Shown here: positions 53,176 through 62,918 of the stretch, piece after piece
Position numbering within the stretch: position 1 is the first letter of the stretch
Layout of the letters: each line of letters begins with the position of its first letter
Origin: Methanofastidiosum sp.
Lineage (GTDB): Archaea > Methanobacteriota_B > Thermococci > Methanofastidiosales > Methanofastidiosaceae
NCBI GenBank assembly: GCA_035362715.1
Contig: DAOSDU010000002.1
Span: 124,001 to 188,000 of the forward strand
Direction: 5' to 3'
Length of the DNA: 64,000 bases
Made by a program: the position numbers and the translations under genes
Notes under the pieces: model-generated
What the model was told of the DNA's origin: nothing
Seen by the model: only the letters and a program-made list of their open reading frames with translations
Database searches by the model: none

Positions 53176-53946
53176 TTGGGAGAGTCGCTAGTAATATCAT
53201 CAGGAAAGGGTGGTGTGGGCAAAACTACTATTTCTGCTAATTTAGGCATTGCTCTTTCTGAAGTTGGACTCAATGTTCTAATTTTTGACGCAGATATAAC
53301 TATGGCTAATCTTGAACTCATATTTGGGATGGAGGGATTACCAAAGACAATACAGGATGTATTGGAAGATAAGGCAAGGCCCCAAGATATAATTTATGAG
53401 GGCCCAGGTGGGGTAAAAGTCGTCCCAGCAGGTCTTTCGTTAAGAAGATTAAAAAAATCCGATCCTGATAAAATTAATGAAATATTTAAATTCTTTGTTG
53501 ACAAAGTTGATTTGTTAATAATTGATGGGCCACCTGGTCTTGAAGTAGATGCCGTAACTTCTATCGCAGCTTCAGATAATATGCTTTTGATAGTAAATCC
53601 TGAAATAACTTCTTTGTCAGATGCATTGAAGATAAAACTTATAGCAGAAAAATTAGGCACAAGAATACTAGGAGTTATCGTAAACAGGGTTAGAGGAGAT
53701 CCAACAGAAGTTTCTGGGCCTGAAATAGAAGCAATACTGGAACTTAGAATAATTGGTAATGTTCCAGAAGACCAAATAGTAAAGAAATCAACAACACTAG
53801 GTAAACCTTTTGTATTATTGGACCCAAAATCTCCGGCTTCACTAGCTATTAAAGATATTGCAAAAAAAATTGCAGGAAAGAAGACGGAATTTCAACCTTC
53901 CAACAAATCGATGAATAAATTAATGGGAGGCCTATTTGGGAGATGA
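53176..53946 (+). CDS. MinD/ParA-family ATPase with C-terminal amphipathic tail
   Basis: 256 residues. Deviant Walker A SGKGGVGKTT, switch I DADITMANLEL, switch II/Walker B LLIIDGPPGLEVDAV. The C-terminal MNKLMGGLFGR resembles the MinD membrane-targeting amphipathic helix. MinD-type ATPases set the position of surface or division machinery. The next gene encodes a small membrane coiled-coil protein and the following one a giant surface protein, so these may be positioned by this ATPase (inference). Start TTG 53176. Confidence 0.85.
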   Translation: MGESLVISSGKGGVGKTTISANLGIALSEVGLNVLIFDADITMANLELIFGMEGLPKTIQDVLEDKARPQDIIYEGPGGVKVVPAGLSLRRLKKSDPDKINEIFKFFVDKVDLLIIDGPPGLEVDAVTSIAASDNMLLIVNPEITSLSDALKIKLIAEKLGTRILGVIVNRVRGDPTEVSGPEIEAILELRIIGNVPEDQIVKKSTTLGKPFVLLDPKSPASLAIKDIAKKIAGKKTEFQPSNKSMNKLMGGLFGR

Positions 53947-53950
53947 TTGT

Positions 53951-54154
53951 ATGGCATTATTAGACATAATGATTAACAGCTGGATTATAATTTTTATTAT
54001 TGCCATAGTCAGTATAATTATTAATGTAATCTTGGGTGTTAGGGTTTATATGCAAGGAGAAGAGCTCCAAAGATTACGCGGGGGCAGGTTATCCAGGGAG
54101 GAACTTGAAATATTAAGGGCCCGTCTTGCTAGAATTAAAAAACTTTCCAAATAA
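53951..54154 (+). CDS. Small membrane protein with C-terminal coiled-coil
   Basis: 67 residues from ATG 53951 (GGGAGA 7 nt upstream; a TTG at 53936 would add five residues and overlap minD). One hydrophobic helix (SWIIIFIIAIVSIIINVILGVRV) is followed by a basic, Arg-rich heptad-like helix (GEELQRLRGGRLSREELEILRARLARIKK). No family recognised. Position between the MinD-like gene and the giant surface protein suggests an adaptor role. Confidence 0.65.
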   Translation: MALLDIMINSWIIIFIIAIVSIIINVILGVRVYMQGEELQRLRGGRLSREELEILRARLARIKKLSK

Positions 54155-54234
54155 CCCTATGATTATTCTTAAAATTATACTTTTCTATTTTATAGTTACA
54201 AGAATTAATCACTAATTCTAAATATTAAAAATAG

Positions 54235-54251
54235 TTATTGTTAAGCAATAA
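54235..54251 (+). repeat. Inverted repeat upstream of giant surface protein promoter
   Basis: TTATTG-TTAAG-CAATAA, a 6-bp inverted repeat just before the promoter TATA (54262). The same arrangement with a longer 9-bp stem is at 61174-61196. Operator role is inference. Confidence 0.4.
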
Positions 54252-54261
54252 TACCAAAAGC

Positions 54262-54271
54262 TTTATATATT
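54262..54271 (+). promoter_or_regulatory. Giant surface protein promoter TATA box
   Basis: TTTATATATT, preceded by AAAAGC as in the ftsZ promoter. The ATG is at 54317, with SD AGGTGGA at 54307-54313. Confidence 0.7.
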
Positions 54272-54316
54272 TATCAAATCATAATTGGTAGTGGATATTC
54301 ATAACTAGGTGGAACA

Positions 54317-57300
54317 ATGCAAAAATCCAATTATTTATATTTGCTAAATATATTTTTATTATCGATATTTATTATCGGCATTGTTGCAACTCCGGTTTTG
54401 GCGCAAGGCGTAATATCTGGAAGAGTAACCGATGATAACGTAACGCCACAAGGAATTAGCGGTGCTATAGTTGATGCTTACAAAGCAAATGATGCCAATG
54501 CTTGCCCTACTATAAAAGGGATGGCAACAACTGATGTTAATGGTACATATTATATATACCCATTAGAACATGGAATGTATAGAATTAGGGCTTATGCGCC
54601 TGGTTATAAGTCAGAGTATCCTTTTTCTATGCTAGCCAATACCTGTACAACTTCATGTTCTCCTGATTATAACTTGACACTTAACGATACAAATGGTAGT
54701 ATTATAGGGCGTGTTTTTCAGCCCGATGGAATAACTCCCATTGAAGGCGCAACTGTTAGGGCTTACTACCCGGGAACAGAAAATGTATTAGCAAGTTCTT
54801 TAACATCTGCAGAAGGTAATTATACCCTTTCTAATTTGGAAGGCGTATATGATATAGAAGCATCTGGAGTAGGATGGCTTCCAAAAAAAATAAGAGTTAC
54901 TGTTCCACCATTACCTTCGGTACTAATTCAAGATTTTGTTCTTTTACCTGGACCTTATTATGATCCGGATGCAGTATTCATGGGATGGGTAGAAATTGGT
55001 GATTTGACAGTCGTGGGAGATTACACCATACTACTTAAAGATCTCCAGAGAAGGCATCCATTAATGCCCCCTGAAAGAGGTATTTTGGAAGTATATAGAA
55101 AAGGTACAATGGTAATCCAACAGGTTGTAGTTCCCGGGGATACATTGTATATAGATGAAATAATGAAAATAAAGGTAAATGAGATTAATGATCACGAAAA
55201 TGCCAATTATTTTGGTAGATACAAACTTAACATAACTGTAACTAAAAGAAAAGAGCCGGAACTATCTATTAATCTGACAACTCTGTACATTGGAGAAATA
55301 GATGATAAAGATAGAACTTTCTTGAGAGGAAGTAAAGAAGGAATAAAAACAGTCCTTCTAGGCGATGTCGATATCAACGCAAGTTCAGGGTCTGTTGAAT
55401 TTGATGACAATACTTATAATTTCAATGTCTCCGCAATAAATGGAAACATTCAATACGTATATAATTTTGAAGAAGTCAACGGTTCATTTGTCCAACCTGG
55501 TGAATTACGTCAAGGAGATATTATTACTATAGGAAAAGATGGCACTTGTAAAAATATTAGGCAATTAACAATTTATGAGATGGGCGGAAGCACAGTAATT
55601 TGGGCGCCAATAATACATTCAATAATGAGGCCAGAAGATTTTGAATTTGAAACTGAAAACGAAATAGAAAAGCCTCAGTCAGACACTACATTTTGGTATG
55701 TAACTGAAATTGAGAATACCGGAGATATACCTGCAAAAAATATTAAAATACATATAACCGCTAAAGATTTCACTTTTTTGACCGGTAATAACTGCTATTG
55801 TGGCTCAGACAATGAAGCATGTCTTGAAATAAAATCCATGGAGCCTGATGAAAAAAGACTAATTGTATTCAAATTTAAAGCCCCTCAAACTGATTACCTA
55901 AAAGTATCACCTATCCAAATTGATTTGTCATATCAAATGGGATATTTTAATGAAAAAGAACAGGAAGTAATTCAGGATTATTCAAAAAGCGATAAAACTT
56001 TAATTACAATAGTCCCAAAGCAACCAGAATTTCAAATTACAAGAAATATAGTTAAAGAAAAACTTTTCGTTGGGGAGACTACTGACGTTGAGGTCAGAAT
56101 AAAGAATACTGGAGATATAACGGCTACAAAGATAAAATTAATTGATTATATTCCAGATGGATTTGAACTAATCGACGGTAGCGCTACAATGAATATCGAT
56201 AAAATGGTAAAAAATGAAACATTCACTCTAATCTATAAAGTAAAAGCTCTTGAAATGGGAGAATTTGAATTTAAAACTCAATTAATCTTTGAAGATGAAG
56301 CAGGGAAAAACTACAAAACAACTTCAAAACTTGAACCAGTTACCGTAAGCAAAGAATTCCCAAGACTTGAGATTCTTAAAAAATTGGATAGAGTTACAAT
56401 ATCTAGGGGAGATTCCGTTATTGTAGTATTAGTTGTGAGAAACACTGGAAATAAAATTGCAAGAGATGTACAAGTTCTTGATTTCGTTCCCGAAGGATTT
56501 AGATTAATTGATGATCCCAAAACAAAAAGAATAGAGTATACAATCTCTGAGCTAAAACCAGAACAAGAAAGAATGTTCAAGTATATAATAACTGCATCTT
56601 ACCCCGGGGAATATAAAATAGGGGATACAAAATTATTGTATTATGACTTAGAAGGTCACAGTTTTGAACATATTGCATCAGGTACATCTGTAAGAGTAAA
56701 TGGCGAGCCCAAAATAACAATCTCCAATATTCAATACTTCAACGAAGAATATTCTTTTGCCGATTATAAATATGTGGATGTTGTATTAACTTTAACGAAT
56801 ACAGGGGATGGCCTTGCAAAGAAAATTAGTTTCATCAATGCTATTTCAGGAGATATAGAGTTAGTTGACGGTGAATTGGGAGGGTTCATCGATACTCTAA
56901 AACAGGGTGATTCAAAAACAAGTAAATTCACAGTTAGAGTTCTTCAAGAAAATAAGGATAAGATATTCACAATTAATACCTCTTCAGAATTTGAGGATAT
57001 AGCTGGAAAAAAATCTAAATCTGAAGTATCAACAAATATAACTGTTGGCGGGAGGGCTCCAACTATAAATTTGCTAAGACAAGAATCTGAGTATAAGTCT
57101 GACATAATTAGAATTGGCCATATCATTCCAGTAGTTACAATAATTACAAACACAGGTGATGGCGATGCTAAAAACGTAAGGATTGAAGATAGAATACCTT
57201 CAAACCTTCAAGTAACAACAGGTATCAATTATTGGGGAGGTCAATTAAAACCAGAGGAGAGAGTAACTTTAAGATACACTTTAGTACCTTCTCAAGGTGG

Positions 57301-59287
57301 AGAATACCAAATTGGCCAAACTTTATCAACATATGAAGATGAATGGGGGGTCAAAGGGACTAAATCTTTATCTCCAACTCTAGTCACAGTGTGGGGACCT
57401 TCAATTTCTAGAACTATATCTACAAATGAGATTGAAGAAGGGGAAACAGTAAAGATAACTTACAAAATCAAAAACTGGGGAAAAGACGATATTTACGAAG
57501 TTAAATTAGTTGAAGTCCTCCCGCCAGGATTTGAGATAATTTCTGGCGATAAGGAAATAATCATTGGGGAAATAAAAGGCGGAAGTGAAGTATCAAAAGA
57601 GATGCAGGTAAAATTTACAAAATCTGGAGCATTCATCTTAGAAGATTCTAAGTTTTTCTGGAAAAATGCCTTCGAAGAATCAAAATCTTTGGATATGGAA
57701 AGAACAACAATTAGCGTTAAAGCAAAACCAGAACCACAAACTAGTTTACCAAGTGTTCCTCAATCTGTAACTCAGACAATACAGGATATTAAATCCTCGC
57801 CTTATGCACCTTTTATTATAATTGCAATTATTGTATTACTTTTGTCAATAGTTGGGTACTCAGTTTACAAATCCATGAGATCAAAAGGGCCATCTACCGC
57901 AATACTTTCGATGCCAAAAGATGGAACTCCACCAACTAGACCGGAAACAGTCAAAAAAGAAAAAATAAAATCCAAGAAAGGATTTAAACTTTTTTCAAAG
58001 CAAAAAGAAAAAGTAGTTAAATCTGATCAAAAGGCGCCTGTATCTTTTGAAGCCCAAGTTAAACCATTAGTTAAAGAATCAAAAAAAGAGAAGAAAAGTT
58101 TTGGACTATTTTCTAAAAAGGAAAAAACACCTCCCAAAGAAAGAGTCCCAGTGCCGGTATCTCCAAATCTTGAAGTTGAAAATAAATTTAAAGAATTTGT
58201 AACACGTGATGGGGGCGAGAATATTTTAACAAAAGATCAGATTAATCAAGAAATACTTGGCAAAAGAGTTGCACCTCCTGCATTAAAACAAAAACAAAAG
58301 AATAAATTTTCACTATTTTCAAAGAAAAAAGAAGGAATACCTCAAGAAAAAAAGTCTTTTTCACTGGATCATTTATCCAATTCACGGGAAGATAAAGAAA
58401 TCAAGAAGGAACAACTGAAAAAAGAACTAGAATCTGTAAATATTTTAGAGGAAGAACTACCTTTATTAAAAGATAAATTTAAGAATATTAATGGAAAGGC
58501 AGAAGCTAGATATACACCTATAGTTAATTCGATAATGAAAGAAGACACTGAAAATAGACCTCCGGAAGTAGAATTTAGGGCCCCTGAAGAGATAAGAAAA
58601 GAGCTCGAAGAAATGAAATTGACCTTACAAGATAAAGATAAAATAGAATCCCTTGATTCGTTTGAAATAGAATCTTTGAGGTCTGAGATTTCTAAGACAC
58701 TAGAGGAGATAGAAAAAAGACAAGAAAATATATCTAGAGATGAAGAGCAAATTAATATTCAACACAATATTGAACAAGAATCTTCTCGTATAGATCTCAT
58801 GGACAGAAAAGAACTTGATGAATTCCAGATTAAAATTTTAAATGAACTTGATGATCTTGAAATTAAGAAAAATATTGATTTTGAAGAAGAACAGTTGAAA
58901 GAAATAAAAGGAAGAGTAGTCCCCAAGAATGTTGATTTGGATCTTCCCCCCTCCGTAGAAAGAGCATACAAAGAGTTTAGACAAAAGAAGAATAAGGGGG
59001 AACCAGAGAATCCATTTAAAGAAGAGGGCAATGGATCAAGTAAAAAGGGCAGTTCTTGGACAAATAACTTTAAACATAACAATACTTCGCCAGAAATACC
59101 TTCTTCAATTAAGGAATTACTAGAAAAAAGATCTTCTAGTTCAAACGACGCCTATACTTCAATACCAGATCCAAAAGAACTCATTAAAGGGAAGAAAGAA
59201 AATAATACTCGCTTCTTTTCCAACAATCCAACATCAGTTCCAGACCCAAAAGAAGTGATAAAAGGTAAGAAGAAAAACCAAATATGA
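54317..59287 (+). CDS. Giant membrane-anchored surface protein with repeat-bearing cytoplasmic tail, 1656 aa
   Basis: Signal peptide residues 1-30 (ending TPVLAQ). Two carboxypeptidase-regulatory-like Ig domains (about 33-215; GSIIGRVFQPDGITPIEGATV) are followed by a beta-rich region (about 220-520). Then come roughly five CARDB/DUF11-type Ig repeats (about 565-1150) with recurring IKNTGD-ATK-IDYIPDGFEL patterns. A membrane helix (FIIIAIIVLLLSIVGYSVYK) lies at about 1163-1185. The ~470-residue tail is Lys/Glu-rich, with three LFSK motifs (near 1224, 1263 and 1331), a coiled-coil-like part (about 1370-1550) and two copies of PDPKE-IKGKK near the end. Downstream, PCNA begins just after it. The extracellular part is a likely adhesin or S-layer-linked protein (inference); the tail suggests intracellular partners. 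Confidence 0.85.
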   Translation: MQKSNYLYLLNIFLLSIFIIGIVATPVLAQGVISGRVTDDNVTPQGISGAIVDAYKANDANACPTIKGMATTDVNGTYYIYPLEHGMYRIRAYAPGYKSEYPFSMLANTCTTSCSPDYNLTLNDTNGSIIGRVFQPDGITPIEGATVRAYYPGTENVLASSLTSAEGNYTLSNLEGVYDIEASGVGWLPKKIRVTVPPLPSVLIQDFVLLPGPYYDPDAVFMGWVEIGDLTVVGDYTILLKDLQRRHPLMPPERGILEVYRKGTMVIQQVVVPGDTLYIDEIMKIKVNEINDHENANYFGRYKLNITVTKRKEPELSINLTTLYIGEIDDKDRTFLRGSKEGIKTVLLGDVDINASSGSVEFDDNTYNFNVSAINGNIQYVYNFEEVNGSFVQPGELRQGDIITIGKDGTCKNIRQLTIYEMGGSTVIWAPIIHSIMRPEDFEFETENEIEKPQSDTTFWYVTEIENTGDIPAKNIKIHITAKDFTFLTGNNCYCGSDNEACLEIKSMEPDEKRLIVFKFKAPQTDYLKVSPIQIDLSYQMGYFNEKEQEVIQDYSKSDKTLITIVPKQPEFQITRNIVKEKLFVGETTDVEVRIKNTGDITATKIKLIDYIPDGFELIDGSATMNIDKMVKNETFTLIYKVKALEMGEFEFKTQLIFEDEAGKNYKTTSKLEPVTVSKEFPRLEILKKLDRVTISRGDSVIVVLVVRNTGNKIARDVQVLDFVPEGFRLIDDPKTKRIEYTISELKPEQERMFKYIITASYPGEYKIGDTKLLYYDLEGHSFEHIASGTSVRVNGEPKITISNIQYFNEEYSFADYKYVDVVLTLTNTGDGLAKKISFINAISGDIELVDGELGGFIDTLKQGDSKTSKFTVRVLQENKDKIFTINTSSEFEDIAGKKSKSEVSTNITVGGRAPTINLLRQESEYKSDIIRIGHIIPVVTIITNTGDGDAKNVRIEDRIPSNLQVTTGINYWGGQLKPEERVTLRYTLVPSQGGEYQIGQTLSTYEDEWGVKGTKSLSPTLVTVWGPSISRTISTNEIEEGETVKITYKIKNWGKDDIYEVKLVEVLPPGFEIISGDKEIIIGEIKGGSEVSKEMQVKFTKSGAFILEDSKFFWKNAFEESKSLDMERTTISVKAKPEPQTSLPSVPQSVTQTIQDIKSSPYAPFIIIAIIVLLLSIVGYSVYKSMRSKGPSTAILSMPKDGTPPTRPETVKKEKIKSKKGFKLFSKQKEKVVKSDQKAPVSFEAQVKPLVKESKKEKKSFGLFSKKEKTPPKERVPVPVSPNLEVENKFKEFVTRDGGENILTKDQINQEILGKRVAPPALKQKQKNKFSLFSKKKEGIPQEKKSFSLDHLSNSREDKEIKKEQLKKELESVNILEEELPLLKDKFKNINGKAEARYTPIVNSIMKEDTENRPPEVEFRAPEEIRKELEEMKLTLQDKDKIESLDSFEIESLRSEISKTLEEIEKRQENISRDEEQINIQHNIEQESSRIDLMDRKELDEFQIKILNELDDLEIKKNIDFEEEQLKEIKGRVVPKNVDLDLPPSVERAYKEFRQKKNKGEPENPFKEEGNGSSKKGSSWTNNFKHNNTSPEIPSSIKELLEKRSSSSNDAYTSIPDPKELIKGKKENNTRFFSNNPTSVPDPKEVIKGKKKNQI

Positions 59288-59313
59288 ATGTCTGGTTAAT
59301 TTATACGAAAATC

Positions 59314-59321
59314 TTTTATAA
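59314..59321 (+). promoter_or_regulatory. Possible PCNA TATA box
   Basis: TTTTATAA about 32 nt before ATG 59350; no clear SD lies between, so a leaderless or near-leaderless transcript is expected. Confidence 0.45.
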
Positions 59322-59349
59322 CAATTTTGATAAACTTATACGTGTTTTA

Positions 59350-60099
59350 ATGTCTCGCTTTGTATCACAGAATATCTCAAATATTAAACCAGTAATCGAA
59401 TCGATATCTGAGCTGACTGGCGAATGCTTGTTCACAATAAACAAAAATGGTATATATATTGAAGGGACGGATCCTTCTCTTATATCTAAAGTAGAATTTT
59501 TAATGCCCGCTAAATCTTTTGATAAATTTGAAATAGATGCTGAAGAATCAGTCGGGGTTAATATAGATTCTTTCGCGAAGATATGTAGAAGGGCTTATCA
59601 AAACGAATTAATGAGTATTGATATAAATTCTAAAGCGGGTAAAGTAGAGCTTATTCTAGAAAGTGATTTTAAAAGAAATTTTGAATTTACTTTACTTTCA
59701 ACTACTAATTTCAGTATCCCTCAATTAAATCCTAAATATTCAACTTTTATTGAAATTGATAGTAAAATATTTAGAGACATTATCAAAGATATGGCCGTTA
59801 TAGGGGGAACAATTCTTTTTTCAATCCATAAAAATAATATTTCTATTTCCTCTGAAGATTATACTTCTAAGGCATTGGCTGAAATCTCTTCAGAATCAAA
59901 ATCTATAAAAAAATTTGAAGCTAAAACTATTCAACGTTCAAAATACAATCTTAACTATATCCTAAGTTTCTTAAGTGCGTTTGCCGTTTCAGATTATCTT
60001 AAAATATCTGTTGGGGGATCAAAACTTCCCTTGAAACTTGAATACCAAATAGGTGAAGAAGGCCGATTTACACTATACCTTGCTCCAATGGAGATATAG
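59350..60099 (+). CDS. pcn: Sliding clamp PCNA
   Basis: 249 residues from ATG 59350 (a longer frame starting at 59284 overlaps the giant surface gene and adds 22 non-PCNA residues). Beginning at FVSQNISNIKPVIESISEL, two-domain clamp pattern with GIYIEGTDPSLISKVEFLMP and the C-terminal LEYQIGEEGRFTLYLAPM. Trimeric ring binding FEN1 and polymerases. FEN1 in this window (33128) carries a matching PIP box. The tRNA methyltransferase gene starts at the next base. Confidence 0.9.
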   Translation: MSRFVSQNISNIKPVIESISELTGECLFTINKNGIYIEGTDPSLISKVEFLMPAKSFDKFEIDAEESVGVNIDSFAKICRRAYQNELMSIDINSKAGKVELILESDFKRNFEFTLLSTTNFSIPQLNPKYSTFIEIDSKIFRDIIKDMAVIGGTILFSIHKNNISISSEDYTSKALAEISSESKSIKKFEAKTIQRSKYNLNYILSFLSAFAVSDYLKISVGGSKLPLKLEYQIGEEGRFTLYLAPMEI

Positions 60100-61098
60100 A
60101 TGAATCTTTTATTTTTTCTTTCAGGGAGTAGTACCCTATTTGCCAAAGAGGAAGTCATTTCTTTGCTGAATTCTTATGGAATAAAATATCAAATAATCTT
60201 TAGTGAAGGGCAATTTCTAATAATTAAAACTAGTAGTGTTATAATTGATTTTATTTTCCGATTAGGTCTGACCCATTTTGTATTGGATATTATTTCTGAT
60301 TTAGTTATCGATGACAAAATAGATAAATCTCTTTCAGAAATCCAATGGGATTCTCAACTTAACTTTGATAGAACTTTTAAAGTAAGAGTTAAGAATAAAG
60401 AGAAAAAAGAATATAATAATATTGAACTTCTCATTGCAAAGTCTATATCAAAATATTTTGAAAATAATATAAAAGCAGATTTAACAAATCCGATGGATGA
60501 AATAATCGGATTGACTTTTAAAAATAAATTATATATTGGGAAAAAAATCTTTGAAAGAAATAAGAAGGATTTCAACAAAAGAAAACCACAATTAAGGCCA
60601 TTTTTTTCACCTACTTCAATAGACCCGCGTATTGCAAGAGCAATGATTAATATTTCACAAGCTCAAAAAGAGATCTTAGACCCTTTTGCAGGAACAGGAG
60701 GTATTCTAATTGAAGCAGGCCTTATAGGACTCGATACGTATGGCCTTGATATTGAGGAAAAAAGCGCGATAGGAACAAAAACGAATCTTTTAAATTATGG
60801 GATAAAAAACTTTGACATTAGATCAGGAGACGCAAGGAAAATATCTGAGATATTTGAAAGGAACTTTGAATCTATAGTTACTGATGCGCCATACGGCCGT
60901 TCCACTAAAATAGACAAGGATAAAGAGAAGATGTACACGGATTGTTTTTTGTCGATACTAGAATCTTTCAAAAAACGATGTGTGATTGGATTAGATAGAG
61001 AATATCCATTTGATGAAATAGGATTTCGCATTGAGAGCATCTATAGCTTTAGAGTTCACAAAAGCCTTACTAGATATCTTCATGTTCTGTCAAGATGA
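60100..61098 (+). CDS. tRNA (guanine10-N2)-methyltransferase, Trm-G10/Trm11 type
   Basis: 332 residues: N-terminal THUMP-like region (~150 residues), then a class I methyltransferase with LDPFAGTGGILIEAGLIG (near residue 198), DIRSGDAR, and the N2-guanine catalytic motif TDAPYGRST. This is the archaeal tRNA G10 m2G/m2,2G family. Begins at the base after PCNA ends, so probably cotranscribed. Ends before an inverted repeat and the convergent AtwA gene. Confidence 0.88.
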   Translation: MNLLFFLSGSSTLFAKEEVISLLNSYGIKYQIIFSEGQFLIIKTSSVIIDFIFRLGLTHFVLDIISDLVIDDKIDKSLSEIQWDSQLNFDRTFKVRVKNKEKKEYNNIELLIAKSISKYFENNIKADLTNPMDEIIGLTFKNKLYIGKKIFERNKKDFNKRKPQLRPFFSPTSIDPRIARAMINISQAQKEILDPFAGTGGILIEAGLIGLDTYGLDIEEKSAIGTKTNLLNYGIKNFDIRSGDARKISEIFERNFESIVTDAPYGRSTKIDKDKEKMYTDCFLSILESFKKRCVIGLDREYPFDEIGFRIESIYSFRVHKSLTRYLHVLSR

Positions 61099-61173
61099 TA
61101 ATCAATTCATATATTCTTGAGGACGCAGAAGTCAGTAATAGCGTGATTTTAATATTAATGATTATTTTTTATA

Positions 61174-61196
61174 ATATTATTGTTAATCAATAATAT
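61174..61196. repeat. 9-bp inverted repeat between convergent genes
   Basis: ATATTATTG-TTAAT-CAATAATAT pairs perfectly around a 5-nt loop, between the ends of the tRNA methyltransferase (+) and AtwA (-). The surrounding TATTGTTAA(T/G)CAATAATA matches the element at 54234-54252. Terminator or binding site. Confidence 0.45.
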
Positions 61197-61276
61197 GTTA
61201 AAGCTTTTCAAAACTGTGTATTCTGAAATTGAATAATGTAATTTAATTTAAAATATAAATATTAAAAGATGGTAAT

Positions 61277-62887
61277 TTATTCATTCTCAGGGTCTTTGGC
61301 TGAGATCATCCTTTCTTTTATGTCCTCAGGCTCACCTATGAAGACTACTTTTCCGTCTTTCATGAAACATGCCCTATCACATACATCTACGATAAAATCT
61401 GAGTCATGAGTGACTATTAAAAACGTTTCACCTAGAACTTCCCTTGCTTTTCTAATTGATTTTGCAACTATTTTTCTTGTGAATGGATCCATGGTACCGG
61501 TGGGCTCATCAAGAATCACTATTCTTGGTTCTTTGATCAATACTTGGGCCAGTGCAATTCTGTGTTTTTCACCAACAGACAATGCATCGGGCATTTTATT
61601 TAAGATTTCATCCAATTCCTTTTGGTCTTCAAATCCCACTCCTTCTAGAACAGAAATAACCTTCATTTTTCCTAATTCTTTGGGAAGTTTAATCCCTATG
61701 GCATCAGTAAGATTTTGCAATACATTTTTGTCTGGGTATAGCGTGTACTCTTGGTGAAGAACGCCCATGTAAAGCATCGCCTTTCCTTTGCCTAGAAATC
61801 CAGGCTCTTTCATGTCTATCCATTCATCGCCAATCCTGATGTTTAGTTCACCTTCAGTAAATGGTGTAATGCCTGCAATCATTCTAGAAACTGTAGTCTT
61901 ACCAGTTCCACTCTTGCCTACAAGACCAAAAATCTCTTTTTCATTAACTGCAAAAGTAACCCCATCAACAGCCTTAACAACTCCACGGGATATGGAGTAG
62001 TAATACTTTTTTACATCCCATAACTCAATTATGCCGCTGCCAATTCCTGGAAATCTTACCTTTTCTTCAGGTAATAGCTTTTCCATAAAAGCCTTAACTA
62101 CTTCTTTCGAATTTCCATCTTGGATTACTTTTCCATTATCAAGCCATACCGCTTTTTGGGCCAATAATTCAATGGCTTCTGGCCAGTGAGATGTAACTAT
62201 TAAGGACATTCCTTGTTTTACTGCATCTAATAATACATTATGGACTGTGTTTGCAGTCAAAGGATCCAAAGTTCCTGTTGGTTCATCTGCTAGAAGCAGC
62301 ATAGGATTAATAGCAAGTTGCCTTGCAAGAACAATTCTTTGTTTCTCTCCCCCAGATAGGTCTCTTGCAATATGGGTCATCCTTTGGATCATATTCACCT
62401 TTTGTAAAAGTTCTATAATCTTAGGTATAATCATATTTTTTGGTATTTCAGACCCAGCGAAAGCATCCTGCATATTTTCCATAACTGTTTTTTCACCATA
62501 AAGTGAAAATGTACGTTGTAACATAATTGCAGTTCTTTTTCTTATAGGATTAAAAAAAGCCGTATCTTCCCAGAAATCTACTTTTTTTAGAATCATTTTT
62601 TCATTGCATTTCGTGCATGGGGTGTCTTTTTTACTTGGAAAGTCCACCTTCATACATTTGGGGCAATAAGAAACATTGTAGAAAATCTTACCTTCTGTTG
62701 GCCTGTATTCTTTAGTTCCCCTCAATATATTGATAAGAACAGATTTACCGCTGCCACTCTTTCCCAATAGTCCTAACGATTCCCCTTCTTTTACTTTGAA
62801 GGATACGTTATCAAGAATCTTCTTATTATCAAAAACAATTGATACATTTTCAACTTCCAAAAGATATTCGCTCAATTTAATCCCCAT
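61277..62887 (-). CDS. atwA: MCR component A2 (AtwA), double-ABC ATPase
   Basis: ATP-dependent activator of methyl-coenzyme M reductase. 536 residues with two ABC ATPase domains. First: LLGKSGSGKSV Walker A, inserted zinc ribbon CPKCMKVDFPSKKDTPCTKC (a hallmark of the family), LSGGEKQR signature, LLADEPTG Walker B. Second: LVGKSGTGKTT, LSVGEKHR, VILDEPTG, then the H-loop THDSD. Together with McrC (34904) it points to MCR-based methanogenesis or alkane metabolism. Monocistronic with its own promoter. Confidence 0.93.
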   Translation of the reverse strand: MGIKLSEYLLEVENVSIVFDNKKILDNVSFKVKEGESLGLLGKSGSGKSVLINILRGTKEYRPTEGKIFYNVSYCPKCMKVDFPSKKDTPCTKCNEKMILKKVDFWEDTAFFNPIRKRTAIMLQRTFSLYGEKTVMENMQDAFAGSEIPKNMIIPKIIELLQKVNMIQRMTHIARDLSGGEKQRIVLARQLAINPMLLLADEPTGTLDPLTANTVHNVLLDAVKQGMSLIVTSHWPEAIELLAQKAVWLDNGKVIQDGNSKEVVKAFMEKLLPEEKVRFPGIGSGIIELWDVKKYYYSISRGVVKAVDGVTFAVNEKEIFGLVGKSGTGKTTVSRMIAGITPFTEGELNIRIGDEWIDMKEPGFLGKGKAMLYMGVLHQEYTLYPDKNVLQNLTDAIGIKLPKELGKMKVISVLEGVGFEDQKELDEILNKMPDALSVGEKHRIALAQVLIKEPRIVILDEPTGTMDPFTRKIVAKSIRKAREVLGETFLIVTHDSDFIVDVCDRACFMKDGKVVFIGEPEDIKERMISAKDPENE

Positions 62888-62918
62888 CTTTTGTTTATGT
62901 TGATGTTAAGACATCTAA

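Noticed and set aside
59284..59349. 22-residue N-terminal extension of PCNA
   Set aside because: It overlaps the giant surface protein gene, is not PCNA-like, and ATG 59350 gives the standard length of 249.
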